Assembly (NCBI RefSeq): GCF_000369065.1
Contig: NZ_KB849802.1
Location: forward strand, 203,263 to 267,262
Direction: 5' to 3'
DNA from: Acinetobacter haemolyticus CIP 64.3 = MTCC 9819
GTDB lineage: Bacteria; Pseudomonadota; Gammaproteobacteria; Pseudomonadales; Moraxellaceae
DNA: 64,000 nucleotides
Positions 57,098-64,000 of the stretch are shown piece by piece (position 1 is the stretch's first letter; each line of letters opens with the position of its first letter). Below the pieces are notes generated by a model that was given only the letters and a program-made list of their open reading frames with translations, did not search any database and had not been told where the DNA came from. Both the position numbers and the translations under genes were made by a program.

Positions 57098-57469
57098 ATG
57101 AACAAAACTAGACTCGTTATGATGACGGCACTACTTGGTTCTGCGATGGGTTTAGCAGCTTGCCAATCAACAACAGCACAAAAACCGTCAATAGAAGCAG
57201 AGCAGCGTCATGCTCACCAAAAACGTGAACTTACACCAGAACAACGTGCTGAGTGGCAAGCCAAACGTGAACAACGCTTAGAACATCGTGAACAAATGCG
57301 AGCGAAACACAAAGCGGAACGAGCAAAAGTAGAACAAGCTTGCCAAGGGAAAAAAATTGGTGAGCGTGTCAATGTTCAGTTGAATAATCGTCTAATCGAA
57401 GGAACATGTGAAGTACGCTTTACGCCTGATAAATCACAATTTAAACGACAAAGTAATGCAACAACTTAA
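57098..57469 (+). CDS. Small charged lipoprotein divergent from baeS
   Basis: 123 residues. The lipobox L-A-A-C22 follows a normal signal. Residues 30-85 are an extremely charged alpha-helix with repeated E-Q-R/K-R-E units, then a small domain with two cysteines (C-Q-G-K ... G-T-C-E-V) likely disulfide-bonded. The helical composition loosely recalls Spy/CpxP envelope-stress chaperones, though without their L-T-x-x-Q signature at the right place (L-T-P-E-Q-R-A-E-W is close). Divergent from the kinase gene by 131 bp, so it could belong to the BaeSR regulon. Confidence 0.75.
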   Translation: MNKTRLVMMTALLGSAMGLAACQSTTAQKPSIEAEQRHAHQKRELTPEQRAEWQAKREQRLEHREQMRAKHKAERAKVEQACQGKKIGERVNVQLNNRLIEGTCEVRFTPDKSQFKRQSNATT

Positions 57470-57488
57470 TTCAAATCACCGTTGATAC

Positions 57489-57511
57489 AGGCGCATTGAA
57501 GCGCCTTTTTT
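57489..57511 (+). terminator. Terminator of the charged lipoprotein gene
   Basis: AGGCGC-ATTGAA-GCGCCT followed by T-run. Confidence 0.85.
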
Positions 57512-57682
57512 AGTGGTGGAATTTAGTATAAAAATCACATTTTTACTGCTTTACACAGCTGCTTACGATTTTAGCGATCGAATTTGAGTAAAAACCTCAA
57601 AAAACACATACAATCTCAGTGCTTAAACAGGCTACATAACAATCTTTGACTTAGCAGTCACTAAGAAATGACCTGTAATAGC

Positions 57683-57722
57683 TTGTACCGAACTATAACT
57701 TGCTGCACGATTAGCGGTACAA
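57683..57722. promoter_or_regulatory. Inverted repeat upstream of the first acyl-CoA dehydrogenase (possible operator)
   Basis: TTGTACCG (57683-57690) and CGGTACAA (57715-57722) are perfect reverse complements, 32 bp centre to centre (about three helical turns). This is the only clear structure in the 330-bp gap 57470-57799, apart from the lipoprotein terminator and a weak GTGCC/GGCAC pair near 57727-57744. Confidence 0.4.
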
Positions 57723-57799
57723 AATGGTGCCATTAATTGGGCACATTTATCATTGACTAAGATTATAACTCTGGTTTAACCAGTATTGAGGAAAATGCT

Positions 57800-59602
57800 A
57801 TGCCACAATACAAAGCACCCTTACGTGATATGCAGTTCGTATTGCACGAATTATTAAATGCTGAAGCACATTACGCAAAACTGCCTGCATTTCAGGGCAC
57901 CGTAAGCCGTGAATTGGTTGATCAATATTTAGAAGCAGCGGCAGATTTCTGTGAGAATGAACTTTCTCCTATCAACCAATCAGGCGACCGTGAAGGTTGT
58001 ACTTGGAATGACGGTGTTGTCACTACGCCTACTGGTTTTAAAGAAGCGTATCAAAAATATATCGAACTTGGCTTCCCATCTTTATCTGCTGATGAAGAAT
58101 TCGGTGGTCAAGCGTTACCAAACTCTTTAGGGATTGCCATCTCTGAAATGGTCGGTACAGCGAACTGGTCTTGGGGTATGTACCCAGGTCTTTCTCATGG
58201 TGCTGTTCGTACAATTGAACACCATGGTTCTGATGAACAAAAAGCGACGTATATGCCAAACCTTGTATCAGGTGTTTGGACAGGTACAATGTGCTTAACT
58301 GAATCTCATGCAGGTTCAGACTTAGGTATTATTCGTACCAAAGCAGAACCAAATGATGATGGTAGCTATGCAATTTCTGGCGAGAAAATCTTTATCTCTG
58401 CTGGTGAACATGACATGGCTGACAACATCGTTCACATCGTTCTTGCACGTTTACCTGGAGCACCTAAAGGCACTAAAGGTATTTCGCTGTTCATCGTACC
58501 GAAATTCCTTGTAAATGCTGATGGTTCAGTTGGCGAGCGTAACGCTGTACGTTGTGCTTCAATCGAACACAAAATGGGTATCCATGGTAACGCAACTTGT
58601 GTGATCAACTTTGATAAAGCAAAAGGTTACTTGATCGGACCAGAAAACCGCGGCCTAAACTGCATGTTCACATTCATGAACACTGCACGTATTGGTACAG
58701 CCGTTCAAGGTCTTGCTGCATCTGAAGGTTCTTTCCAAGGTGCTTTAGCATATGCGAAAGATCGTTTAGCAATGCGTGCACTTTCAGGTCCTAAAGCGCC
58801 TGAAAAAGAAGCAGATCCAATTATTGTTCACCCTGCTGTTCGTAATATGCTTTTAACTCAAAAAGCATTTGCTGAAGGTGGTCGTGCACTTGTTTACTTA
58901 TTGGCTCAGTATGCAGATATCGTTGAAAAAGGCGAAACTGAAGAAGAGCGTAAATTTGCTGACAACATCTTGTCTCTGTTAACACCAATCGCTAAAGCAT
59001 TCTTAACTGAAACTGGTTCTGAATCTGCAAAACATGGTGTTCAGGTATTTGGTGGTCACGGATTTATTTCTGAATACGGTATGGAGCAAATTGTACGTGA
59101 TACACGTATTGCTTGCATATACGAAGGAACAACTGAAATTCAAGCACTTGATCTTTTAGGTCGTAAAGTATTGCAAACTCAAGGTGCAATGTTGAAAGAC
59201 TTCACCAAGATCATCCATAAATTTGTTGAAGCAAACAAAGACAATGCTGCAATGCAAGAATTCCTTGCACCATTGGCTGCTGCAAACAAAGAATGGGGCG
59301 ATATCACCATGCAAATCGGTATGCGTGCAATGCAAAACCCTGATGAAGTTGGTGCAGCTGCGGTTGACTACATGTACTTCTCTGGTTATGTCACACTTGC
59401 TTACCTATGGGCACGTATGGCACTTGTTGCTCAGGAGAAACTGGCTGAAGGCTCAACTGATGTTGACTTCTACAATGCGAAAGTAGCGACTGCTCGCTTC
59501 TACTTCAAGAAGATCCTGCCACGTGTTCGCTCGCATGTAGATGTACTTTCAACTGGTGTTGCGCCATTGTTTGAACTTGATGCGGAACACTTCGCGTTCT
59601 AA
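57800..59602 (+). CDS. Acyl-CoA dehydrogenase, long C-terminal type (first of tandem pair)
   Basis: 600 residues. N-terminal A-P-L-R-D-M-Q-F-V-L and the C-terminal extension mark the about 600-residue DmdC/AidB-related ACAD group rather than 380-residue forms. The FAD/substrate region has T-G-T-M-C-L-T-E-S-H-A-G-S-D-L-G and I-S-G-E-K-I-F-I-S-A-G-E-H-D. The catalytic Glu is in I-Y-E-G-T-T-E-I-Q-A-L-D-L-L-G-R-K. It oxidises acyl-CoA to trans-2-enoyl-CoA with ETF as acceptor. GAGGAAA precedes the ATG. Chain-length preference is unknown. Confidence 0.93.
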   Translation: MPQYKAPLRDMQFVLHELLNAEAHYAKLPAFQGTVSRELVDQYLEAAADFCENELSPINQSGDREGCTWNDGVVTTPTGFKEAYQKYIELGFPSLSADEEFGGQALPNSLGIAISEMVGTANWSWGMYPGLSHGAVRTIEHHGSDEQKATYMPNLVSGVWTGTMCLTESHAGSDLGIIRTKAEPNDDGSYAISGEKIFISAGEHDMADNIVHIVLARLPGAPKGTKGISLFIVPKFLVNADGSVGERNAVRCASIEHKMGIHGNATCVINFDKAKGYLIGPENRGLNCMFTFMNTARIGTAVQGLAASEGSFQGALAYAKDRLAMRALSGPKAPEKEADPIIVHPAVRNMLLTQKAFAEGGRALVYLLAQYADIVEKGETEEERKFADNILSLLTPIAKAFLTETGSESAKHGVQVFGGHGFISEYGMEQIVRDTRIACIYEGTTEIQALDLLGRKVLQTQGAMLKDFTKIIHKFVEANKDNAAMQEFLAPLAAANKEWGDITMQIGMRAMQNPDEVGAAAVDYMYFSGYVTLAYLWARMALVAQEKLAEGSTDVDFYNAKVATARFYFKKILPRVRSHVDVLSTGVAPLFELDAEHFAF

Positions 59603-59634
59603 TCATAGATTAGAGTGAGATGCAACGTTCATCA

Positions 59635-59672
59635 CAAAAAAAGGACTGGTCAGTTTTGACCGTCCTTTTTTT
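59635..59672 (+). terminator. Terminator between the two acyl-CoA dehydrogenase genes
   Basis: An A-run, AAAGGACTGGTCA...GACCGTCCTTT stem with a bulge, and T7. It shows that the two genes are probably separate transcripts. Confidence 0.82.
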
Positions 59673-59762
59673 GTTTAATCAATGCTAAATTTAGATTATT
59701 CATTTATTTGTTCGTTTTATTTGATCACTTTGCACATGACCTGTGCGTAGAAGGGAACGATT

Positions 59763-61544
59763 ATGCCAATTTACAATGCTCCTTTAGCAGACATGAAATT
59801 CATCTTAAATGATGTATTTAACGCAGAACAATTTTGGCAAGCTAATGAGAATCTTGCTCATGTAGATGCGGCAACCGCTGAAGCAATTTTAGAAGAAATG
59901 GCTAAATTTGCGCAGAATGTAACTCATCCTCTTAACCGTACAGGTGATGAAGAAGGCGCGCGTTGGGAAAATGGTGATGTATTTACACCTGCTGGTTTTA
60001 AAGAAGCTTTCCGTCAATACGCTGAAGGCGGTTGGATCGGCTTAGGTGCGGATGAAGAATGGGGCGGTCAGGCAATGCCTAAAATGCTGACTGTACTTTC
60101 TGATGAAATGTTATTTGCAACCAACCCATCATTCATGCTCTACCCGCTTCTTTCTGTGGGTGCTGGTATGGCATTAAATAGCTATGCATCACAAGAGCAA
60201 AAAGAAACTTATTTACCTAAAATCTACTCTGGTGAATGGTCAGGTACCATGTGCTTAACTGAGCCACATGCAGGCACAGATTTAGGGATTATCAAAACTA
60301 AAGCTGAGCGCAACGAAGACGGTACTTATAATATTACTGGTACAAAAATCTTCATCACTGGCGGTGACAACGACCTAGCTGAAAACATCATTCACTTGGT
60401 ACTTGCAAAAACCCCTGATGCGCCAGCTGGCTCTCGCGGTATTTCTTTATTCATCGTACCGAAGTACCTTGTAAATGAAGATGGTTCTTTAGGTGAACGC
60501 AATCCAGTAGGTCCTGGTTCAATCGAACACAAAATGGGCATCAAAGCCTCTGCAACTTGTGTCATGAACTTTGATGGTGCAAAAGGCTACCTCGTTGGTA
60601 AAGAAAACGAAGGTCTTGCAGCGATGTTCGTGATGATGAACTATGAACGTTTATCGATGGGTATCCAAGGTCTTGGTGCTTCTGAATTTGCTTACCAAAA
60701 TGCAGCACAGTATGCAACTGATCGTCTACAAGGTCGCAGCGCTGCTGGGGTTCAATCACCAAACAAACCGGCTGACAGCATCTTAGTTCACGGTGATGTA
60801 CGTCGTATGTTGCTCAATGTTCGTGCCAACAATGAAGCATCTCGTGCATTTGCAGTTTACGTAGGTCAACAACTCGACATCACTAAATTCTCAACTGATC
60901 CAGAAGCAGTGAAAAAAGCTAATGACCGCGTTGCGTTGTTAACCCCAATTGCAAAAGCGTACCTCACAGATACTGCATTCCAAGCAACCTTAGATGCACA
61001 AATGGTATTTGGTGGTCACGGTTATATCCGTGAATGGGGCATGGAACAATGTATTCGTGATCTTCGTATTGCTCAAATCTACGAAGGCACCAACGGTGTT
61101 CAGTCTCAGGATTTAATTGGTCGTAAAGTGATTAAAAATGGCGGTGCATTTATCGCTGAATACATCACTGAAATCCGTGACTTTGCCAATACATTAGACG
61201 CAGATTTGAACTTCATCAAAGATGCAACTTTAGATGCGGCGACAGAAATTGAAGCAGTCACTCAGTTTATCATTGAACAAGCTGCGGAAAATGTAGAGTT
61301 CCCGAACTCAGCTGCGGTTGATTATTTACATGCGGTTGGCTTACTCAGCTTTGCCTATATGTTCGCAAAAATCGCTGCTGCTGCGAAAGACAAGTCTGGT
61401 GATTTCTACCAAAGCAAGCTTGCTTTAGCTCAATATTTCGTAACACGTATTTTACCTGAACTAGAATCACGTATTAAGAAAGTTGAAGCTGGTTCTGACT
61501 TAATCATGAGCTTTAGTGAAGATTACTTCACGAATCAAGCCTAA
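59763..61544 (+). CDS. Acyl-CoA dehydrogenase, long C-terminal type (second of tandem pair)
   Basis: 593 residues, a paralog of the preceding gene along its whole length: A-P-L-A-D-M-K-F-I-L at the start, T-M-C-L-T-E-P-H-A-G-T-D-L-G in the middle, V-F-G-G-H-G-Y-I-R-E-W-G-M-E-Q and I-Y-E-G-T-N-G-V-Q-S-Q-D-L-I-G-R-K at the catalytic Glu. Differences in the substrate region (E-G-T-N-G-V-Q-S against E-G-T-T-E-I-Q-A) suggest different acyl chains. The ATG follows AAGGGAA. Confidence 0.93.
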   Translation: MPIYNAPLADMKFILNDVFNAEQFWQANENLAHVDAATAEAILEEMAKFAQNVTHPLNRTGDEEGARWENGDVFTPAGFKEAFRQYAEGGWIGLGADEEWGGQAMPKMLTVLSDEMLFATNPSFMLYPLLSVGAGMALNSYASQEQKETYLPKIYSGEWSGTMCLTEPHAGTDLGIIKTKAERNEDGTYNITGTKIFITGGDNDLAENIIHLVLAKTPDAPAGSRGISLFIVPKYLVNEDGSLGERNPVGPGSIEHKMGIKASATCVMNFDGAKGYLVGKENEGLAAMFVMMNYERLSMGIQGLGASEFAYQNAAQYATDRLQGRSAAGVQSPNKPADSILVHGDVRRMLLNVRANNEASRAFAVYVGQQLDITKFSTDPEAVKKANDRVALLTPIAKAYLTDTAFQATLDAQMVFGGHGYIREWGMEQCIRDLRIAQIYEGTNGVQSQDLIGRKVIKNGGAFIAEYITEIRDFANTLDADLNFIKDATLDAATEIEAVTQFIIEQAAENVEFPNSAAVDYLHAVGLLSFAYMFAKIAAAAKDKSGDFYQSKLALAQYFVTRILPELESRIKKVEAGSDLIMSFSEDYFTNQA

Positions 61545-61556
61545 TTAAAGCAAACT

Positions 61557-61588
61557 AAAAACGCCTGAAAATTCAGGCGTTTTTTTTA
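61557..61588 (+). terminator. Terminator of the second acyl-CoA dehydrogenase
   Basis: ACGCCTGAA/TTCAGGCGT stem with short loop and a T8 tail. Confidence 0.92.
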
Positions 61589-61656
61589 TCAAATTTTATA
61601 AAACAGCATAGAAATTGCATAACAGACTTATCATCGCGCTGAGAGTCACTATTGCA

Positions 61657-62157
61657 ATGCCTACTCAAAAAGATAAAAAACTGGAAAATTTACAACGCTT
61701 GTCTGATCGTTTTGGTCATTATGCGGTTGAGGCTTTTCATTATATTGCCTTGTTCATCATTGGCTGCATGATCGCATGGTCAGCCGTGCATACTGTGATT
61801 GAGATGCTCACCGTCAAACAATATGCAAGCATCGATGACATTCTTCTACTATTTATTTATCTTGAACTGGGGGCAATGGTTGGCATTTACTTCAAAACCA
61901 ATCATATGCCTGTCCGCTTTTTAATTTATATTGCCATTACCGCTCTGACTCGCTTATTGATTGCCGACATTCAGCACCATCATAAGGCATCCATGGATCT
62001 TGTGATTATTACTGGTTCGATTCTAATCCTAGCTTTTGCAATTCTCGTAGTTCGTTTTGCATCATGGCACTACCCATCAGTACTTCGCGGTAAAGATCAA
62101 GAACATACTGTGTCCGCCAATAAAATCCCGAAACCCCAAGATGACGAATTAGCATAA
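61657..62157 (+). CDS. psiE: PsiE family membrane protein
   Basis: 166 residues from the ATG at 61657 (a TTG 42 bases upstream is less likely). Four hydrophobic helices. Motifs fitting PsiE: L-L-F-I-Y-L-E-L-G-A-M-V-G-I-Y-F and P-V-R-F-L-I-Y-I-A-I-T-A-L-T-R-L-L. In E. coli psiE is induced by phosphate starvation, but the molecular role is unknown. The C-terminal tail is longer than in the 136-residue E. coli protein. It converges with the RcnB-like genes. Confidence 0.85.
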   Translation: MPTQKDKKLENLQRLSDRFGHYAVEAFHYIALFIIGCMIAWSAVHTVIEMLTVKQYASIDDILLLFIYLELGAMVGIYFKTNHMPVRFLIYIAITALTRLLIADIQHHHKASMDLVIITGSILILAFAILVVRFASWHYPSVLRGKDQEHTVSANKIPKPQDDELA

Positions 62158-62183
62158 AAAAAGCAGGCCACAGCCTGCTTGAA
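62156..62183. terminator. Bidirectional terminator
   Basis: An AAGCAGGC-CACA-GCCTGCTT stem. The T-run is strong in the minus direction and weak in the plus direction. Confidence 0.75.
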
Positions 62184-62196
62184 TTTTGTCTCTAGT

Positions 62197-62571
62197 TTAT
62201 GCGACACGATACACGCGGTATTTAGAATCAACTAAGATATAACGACCTTGTATCTTCATCCATTGATAACCACGTGGTGGCTGATACAAACGATGTTGAC
62301 GATAATTAGAGATCACATAACGGCTATTCCGGAACTGAGAAGGTACACGTTCACCACGTTTAAATGTAATACGTTGTCCATAATGATTCCCACGATCCGC
62401 ATTTGACCAATGTGGTGGCTTACGTTGGTCTTTACGATGGTCATAACGGTCGTAACGATGGTCATAACGATCTCTATGATCATGTTTCCATTGGTTTGAC
62501 GGCTCTGCCACAGCACATGCAGACATACCTAGCATTATTGTTGAAACTAGTAGTGCTAATGTCTTTTTCAT
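62197..62571 (-). CDS. RcnB-like small exported protein A
   Basis: 124 residues from the ATG at 62571, the normal signal-peptide start (K-K-T-L-A-L-L-V); an upstream in-frame ATG is ignored. The export signal ends A-V-A before E-P, although M-S-A-C could act as a lipobox. A stretch of H/R/D/Y repeats (D-H-R-Y-D-R-Y-D-H) is followed by the RcnB-type domain: G-E-R-V-P-S-Q-F-R, Y-V-I-S-N-Y-R and P-P-R-G-Y-Q-W-M-K-I-Q-G-R-Y-I-L-V. RcnB of E. coli is periplasmic and tunes Ni/Co efflux; the His-rich part could bind metal, but this is unproven here. Confidence 0.82.
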   Translation of the reverse strand: MKKTLALLVSTIMLGMSACAVAEPSNQWKHDHRDRYDHRYDRYDHRKDQRKPPHWSNADRGNHYGQRITFKRGERVPSQFRNSRYVISNYRQHRLYQPPRGYQWMKIQGRYILVDSKYRVYRVA

Positions 62572-62709
62572 TCTTTGATCTGAAGTCAGATTAAAAGAAA
62601 CTCTGGGAGAAACCATGAACAAAAGCTTGGACATTGCAAAACTTTGTAATCATTTCCAAGAAATTATGGAGACTGATTGAAGCTGTCCATTATTGGTACA
62701 CTGAGCATA

Positions 62710-63201
62710 TCAACGGATAATTTCAATGGTGTAATTATCATCCGTCACCAAAAAGTAACGACCATCGACCACAACCCAATGGCGGCCTCGTGGTGGTTCA
62801 CGTAATGAATAATATCCCCAATCCCGCACCACATAACGTTCATTTCTAAACTCAGCAGGTAATGCATTTCCAACAACAAAGGATTCACGGCGATAGCGAT
62901 ATTCTGTTTGTGTATCAGGATAATATTCTATTCGTACTCGAGGTTGTGGATAGCGCGGATATGGATGGCTATTTTGATAAGGTTGATAGTAATAGCCTTT
63001 AGGTGGAGCAGTTGGCGTATAGCGCTGATTAGAAAATGCAAAAGGATCTTGCGCAGGTTGCTGATAAGAAGGTGTAGTTTGATGATAAGACCGACGTTCT
63101 ACACCACTATAACCACCCCATGCATTATCAGCATAAGTCATCGCTGAAAAGCAGCTCAGCAAACCGATCATACCATGTCGATAATATTTTGATTGCAGCA
63201 T
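62710..63201 (-). CDS. RcnB-like small exported protein B
   Basis: 163 residues. Signal peptide ends T-Y-A before D-N. A low-complexity Pro/Tyr/Gln region (about 40-95) is followed by the same C-terminal RcnB-type domain as its neighbour: A-L-P-A-E-F-R-N-E-R-Y-V-V, P-P-R-G-R-H-W-V-V-V-D-G-R-Y-F-L-V. The linker is aromatic rather than His-rich. Tandem with paralog A, 138 bp apart. Function unknown. Confidence 0.78.
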   Translation of the reverse strand: MLQSKYYRHGMIGLLSCFSAMTYADNAWGGYSGVERRSYHQTTPSYQQPAQDPFAFSNQRYTPTAPPKGYYYQPYQNSHPYPRYPQPRVRIEYYPDTQTEYRYRRESFVVGNALPAEFRNERYVVRDWGYYSLREPPRGRHWVVVDGRYFLVTDDNYTIEIIR

Positions 63202-63369
63202 TGCCCGATCCTCATAAGGACTATCATTACAATATTTTAGAACAAAAAATCTACAGAGACTGTTACATTGTTTGCCATTTCAATTTGATTTAGGATGAAA
63301 TAAGGAGACACTTTTTAGCTGACTTTTAGAATGTGCTAGAATCTACTTTTGAGTTTTGAGTCAATAGCT

Positions 63370-63816
63370 GTGTCGGAAATGAACTTTGATCGTCTCTATC
63401 AATTTTTTTGTAAAGTTCCTAGCGTTCAAGAATCACGTATTGTTGCGCATGGCTCAGATGGTCAACATGCATGGTGGTTTAAATTCAATATCGATGTAGA
63501 ACATCCACTCGCATGGCAAACCGTTCAGGAACTCGGACATGTATTGAACTATTTATCGACCAATGAACGTTTACCTACACAGTTTTTCCCAGTTTCTCCC
63601 CCACCGTATATGAATGGCGAGCCAAAAGACTTTTTGGCTTGGGTAATTCAATGCAATCATCCTGAGTTTAATCCAGACGTGATTTGTGATTGGTTAGAAG
63701 CACGTTTACCCAATCCAGTTGATGATGAAAGTCAGTGGAAAATTCAAACAGACCTAAGCGAATTAGAGCAACTTGCAGATAAAGATTTGGATCAGTTGAT
63801 CCCGCCGAGTGCCTAA
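63370..63816 (+). CDS. Conserved hypothetical cytoplasmic protein
   Basis: About 148 residues from a GTG at 63370; a TTG at 63349 or ATG at 63379 are also possible, and no strong Shine-Dalgarno decides it. It is acidic with many aromatic residues, without signal or membrane helix (A-W-W-F-K-F, P-P-Y-M-N-G-E-P-K-D-F-L-A-W-V-I, D-W-L-E-A-R-L-P-N-P). I recognise no family. Coding is supported by length, codon pattern and a terminator after it. Confidence 0.65.
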   Translation: MSEMNFDRLYQFFCKVPSVQESRIVAHGSDGQHAWWFKFNIDVEHPLAWQTVQELGHVLNYLSTNERLPTQFFPVSPPPYMNGEPKDFLAWVIQCNHPEFNPDVICDWLEARLPNPVDDESQWKIQTDLSELEQLADKDLDQLIPPSA

Positions 63817-63826
63817 AGAAATATCA

Positions 63827-63850
63827 CCCCCTCTTATCAAAAGAGGGGTT
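63827..63850. terminator. Hairpin between convergent genes
   Basis: CCCCTCTT/AAGAGGGG stem with 5-nt loop; only a weak T-run on either side. Confidence 0.6.
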
Positions 63851-63857
63851 ATAAGCA

Positions 63858-64000
63858 TTAAAAAGTCGATAAACCTGACCACTCCATAAAGCGATACAAC
63901 CAGTATTTTCCTTTCGATTCATCCGCATACTTTACATAATCAACCGTGATTTGACGTGCATTCTGATTCTCCCACGAAGAATCAAAATACTGCTGAGCAT
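63858..64000 (-). CDS. C-terminal end of an unidentified protein
   Basis: An open minus-strand frame enters from the right edge and stops at 63858-63860. About 47 residues are visible, including Q-Q-Y-F-D-S-S-W, T-V-D-Y-V-K-Y-A and Y-W-L-Y-R-F-M-E-W-S-G, ending S-T-F. It does not resemble a family I know. The start lies outside the window. Confidence 0.6.
   Translation of the reverse strand, partial: AQQYFDSSWENQNARQITVDYVKYADESKGKYWLYRFMEWSGLSTF

Overview
The window is a stretch of an Acinetobacter-type gammaproteobacterial chromosome. It is AT-rich, with short intergenic gaps and many U-tailed hairpin terminators. The gene neighbourhoods fit that genus: trpA-accD-folC-SPOR, a separate trpF-trpB pair, a BaeSR-like two-component system, an LpxO-like lipid A hydroxylase, membrane PQQ glucose dehydrogenase beside an OprB porin, and a cobalamin riboswitch in front of btuB. 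I cannot name the species. I see no tRNA, rRNA, insertion sequence, prophage or CRISPR array.

Layout. 1-2.9 kb: the tail of a thiolase, a VOC protein, and a sulfite/nitrite reductase operon (cysI plus a DUF934 gene). 3.1-10.3 kb: an accessory type VI secretion island on the minus strand, vgrG - small exported protein - 819-residue effector - lipoprotein. No T6SS structural genes are present, so this is an orphan vgrG cargo module. 10.4-14.2 kb: periplasmic glucose oxidation (gcd, oprB). 14.3-20.8 kb: acyl-CoA metabolism (a racemase/CoA-transferase-like gene with a divergent AraC regulator, a frameshifted small P-loop gene, and a thiolase plus FadB/FadJ-like pair). 20.9-28 kb: small membrane proteins around a patatin, a GNAT, a methyltransferase, hemolysin III, an MFS transporter, lpxO and an Ala-rich exported protein. 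28-41.5 kb: secA, a 1-Cys peroxiredoxin, a phosphatase-like lipoprotein, SPOR-folC-accD-trpA, an NhaC-like antiporter, an AraC regulator with a divergent ferritin-like hydrolase, and a DUF2804 gene. 41.7-49.6 kb: a 5'-nucleotidase, trpB-trpF, riboswitch-btuB-adenosyltransferase-GDPD, and a META lipoprotein. 49.8-57.5 kb: a desaturase, selO, an L,D-transpeptidase, an unknown secreted protein, and baeR-baeS with a divergent charged lipoprotein. 57.8-64 kb: two tandem acyl-CoA dehydrogenases, psiE, two RcnB-like proteins, and two poorly known genes at the edge.

Most genes are housekeeping or catabolic. The most unusual content is the T6SS island. Its effector appears to carry a lytic-transglycosylase-like domain at the N-terminus and an M15/MepA-like zinc endopeptidase motif at the C-terminus, so it could cut both glycan and peptide bonds of peptidoglycan. 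The gene is flanked by two exported proteins, either of which could be its immunity factor. Non-coding signals worth attention are a perfect 12-bp hairpin covering the Shine-Dalgarno of oprB, a 9-bp hairpin in the secA leader, a hairpin made of two perfect DnaA boxes near 53.28 kb, and the B12 riboswitch with a clear promoter.
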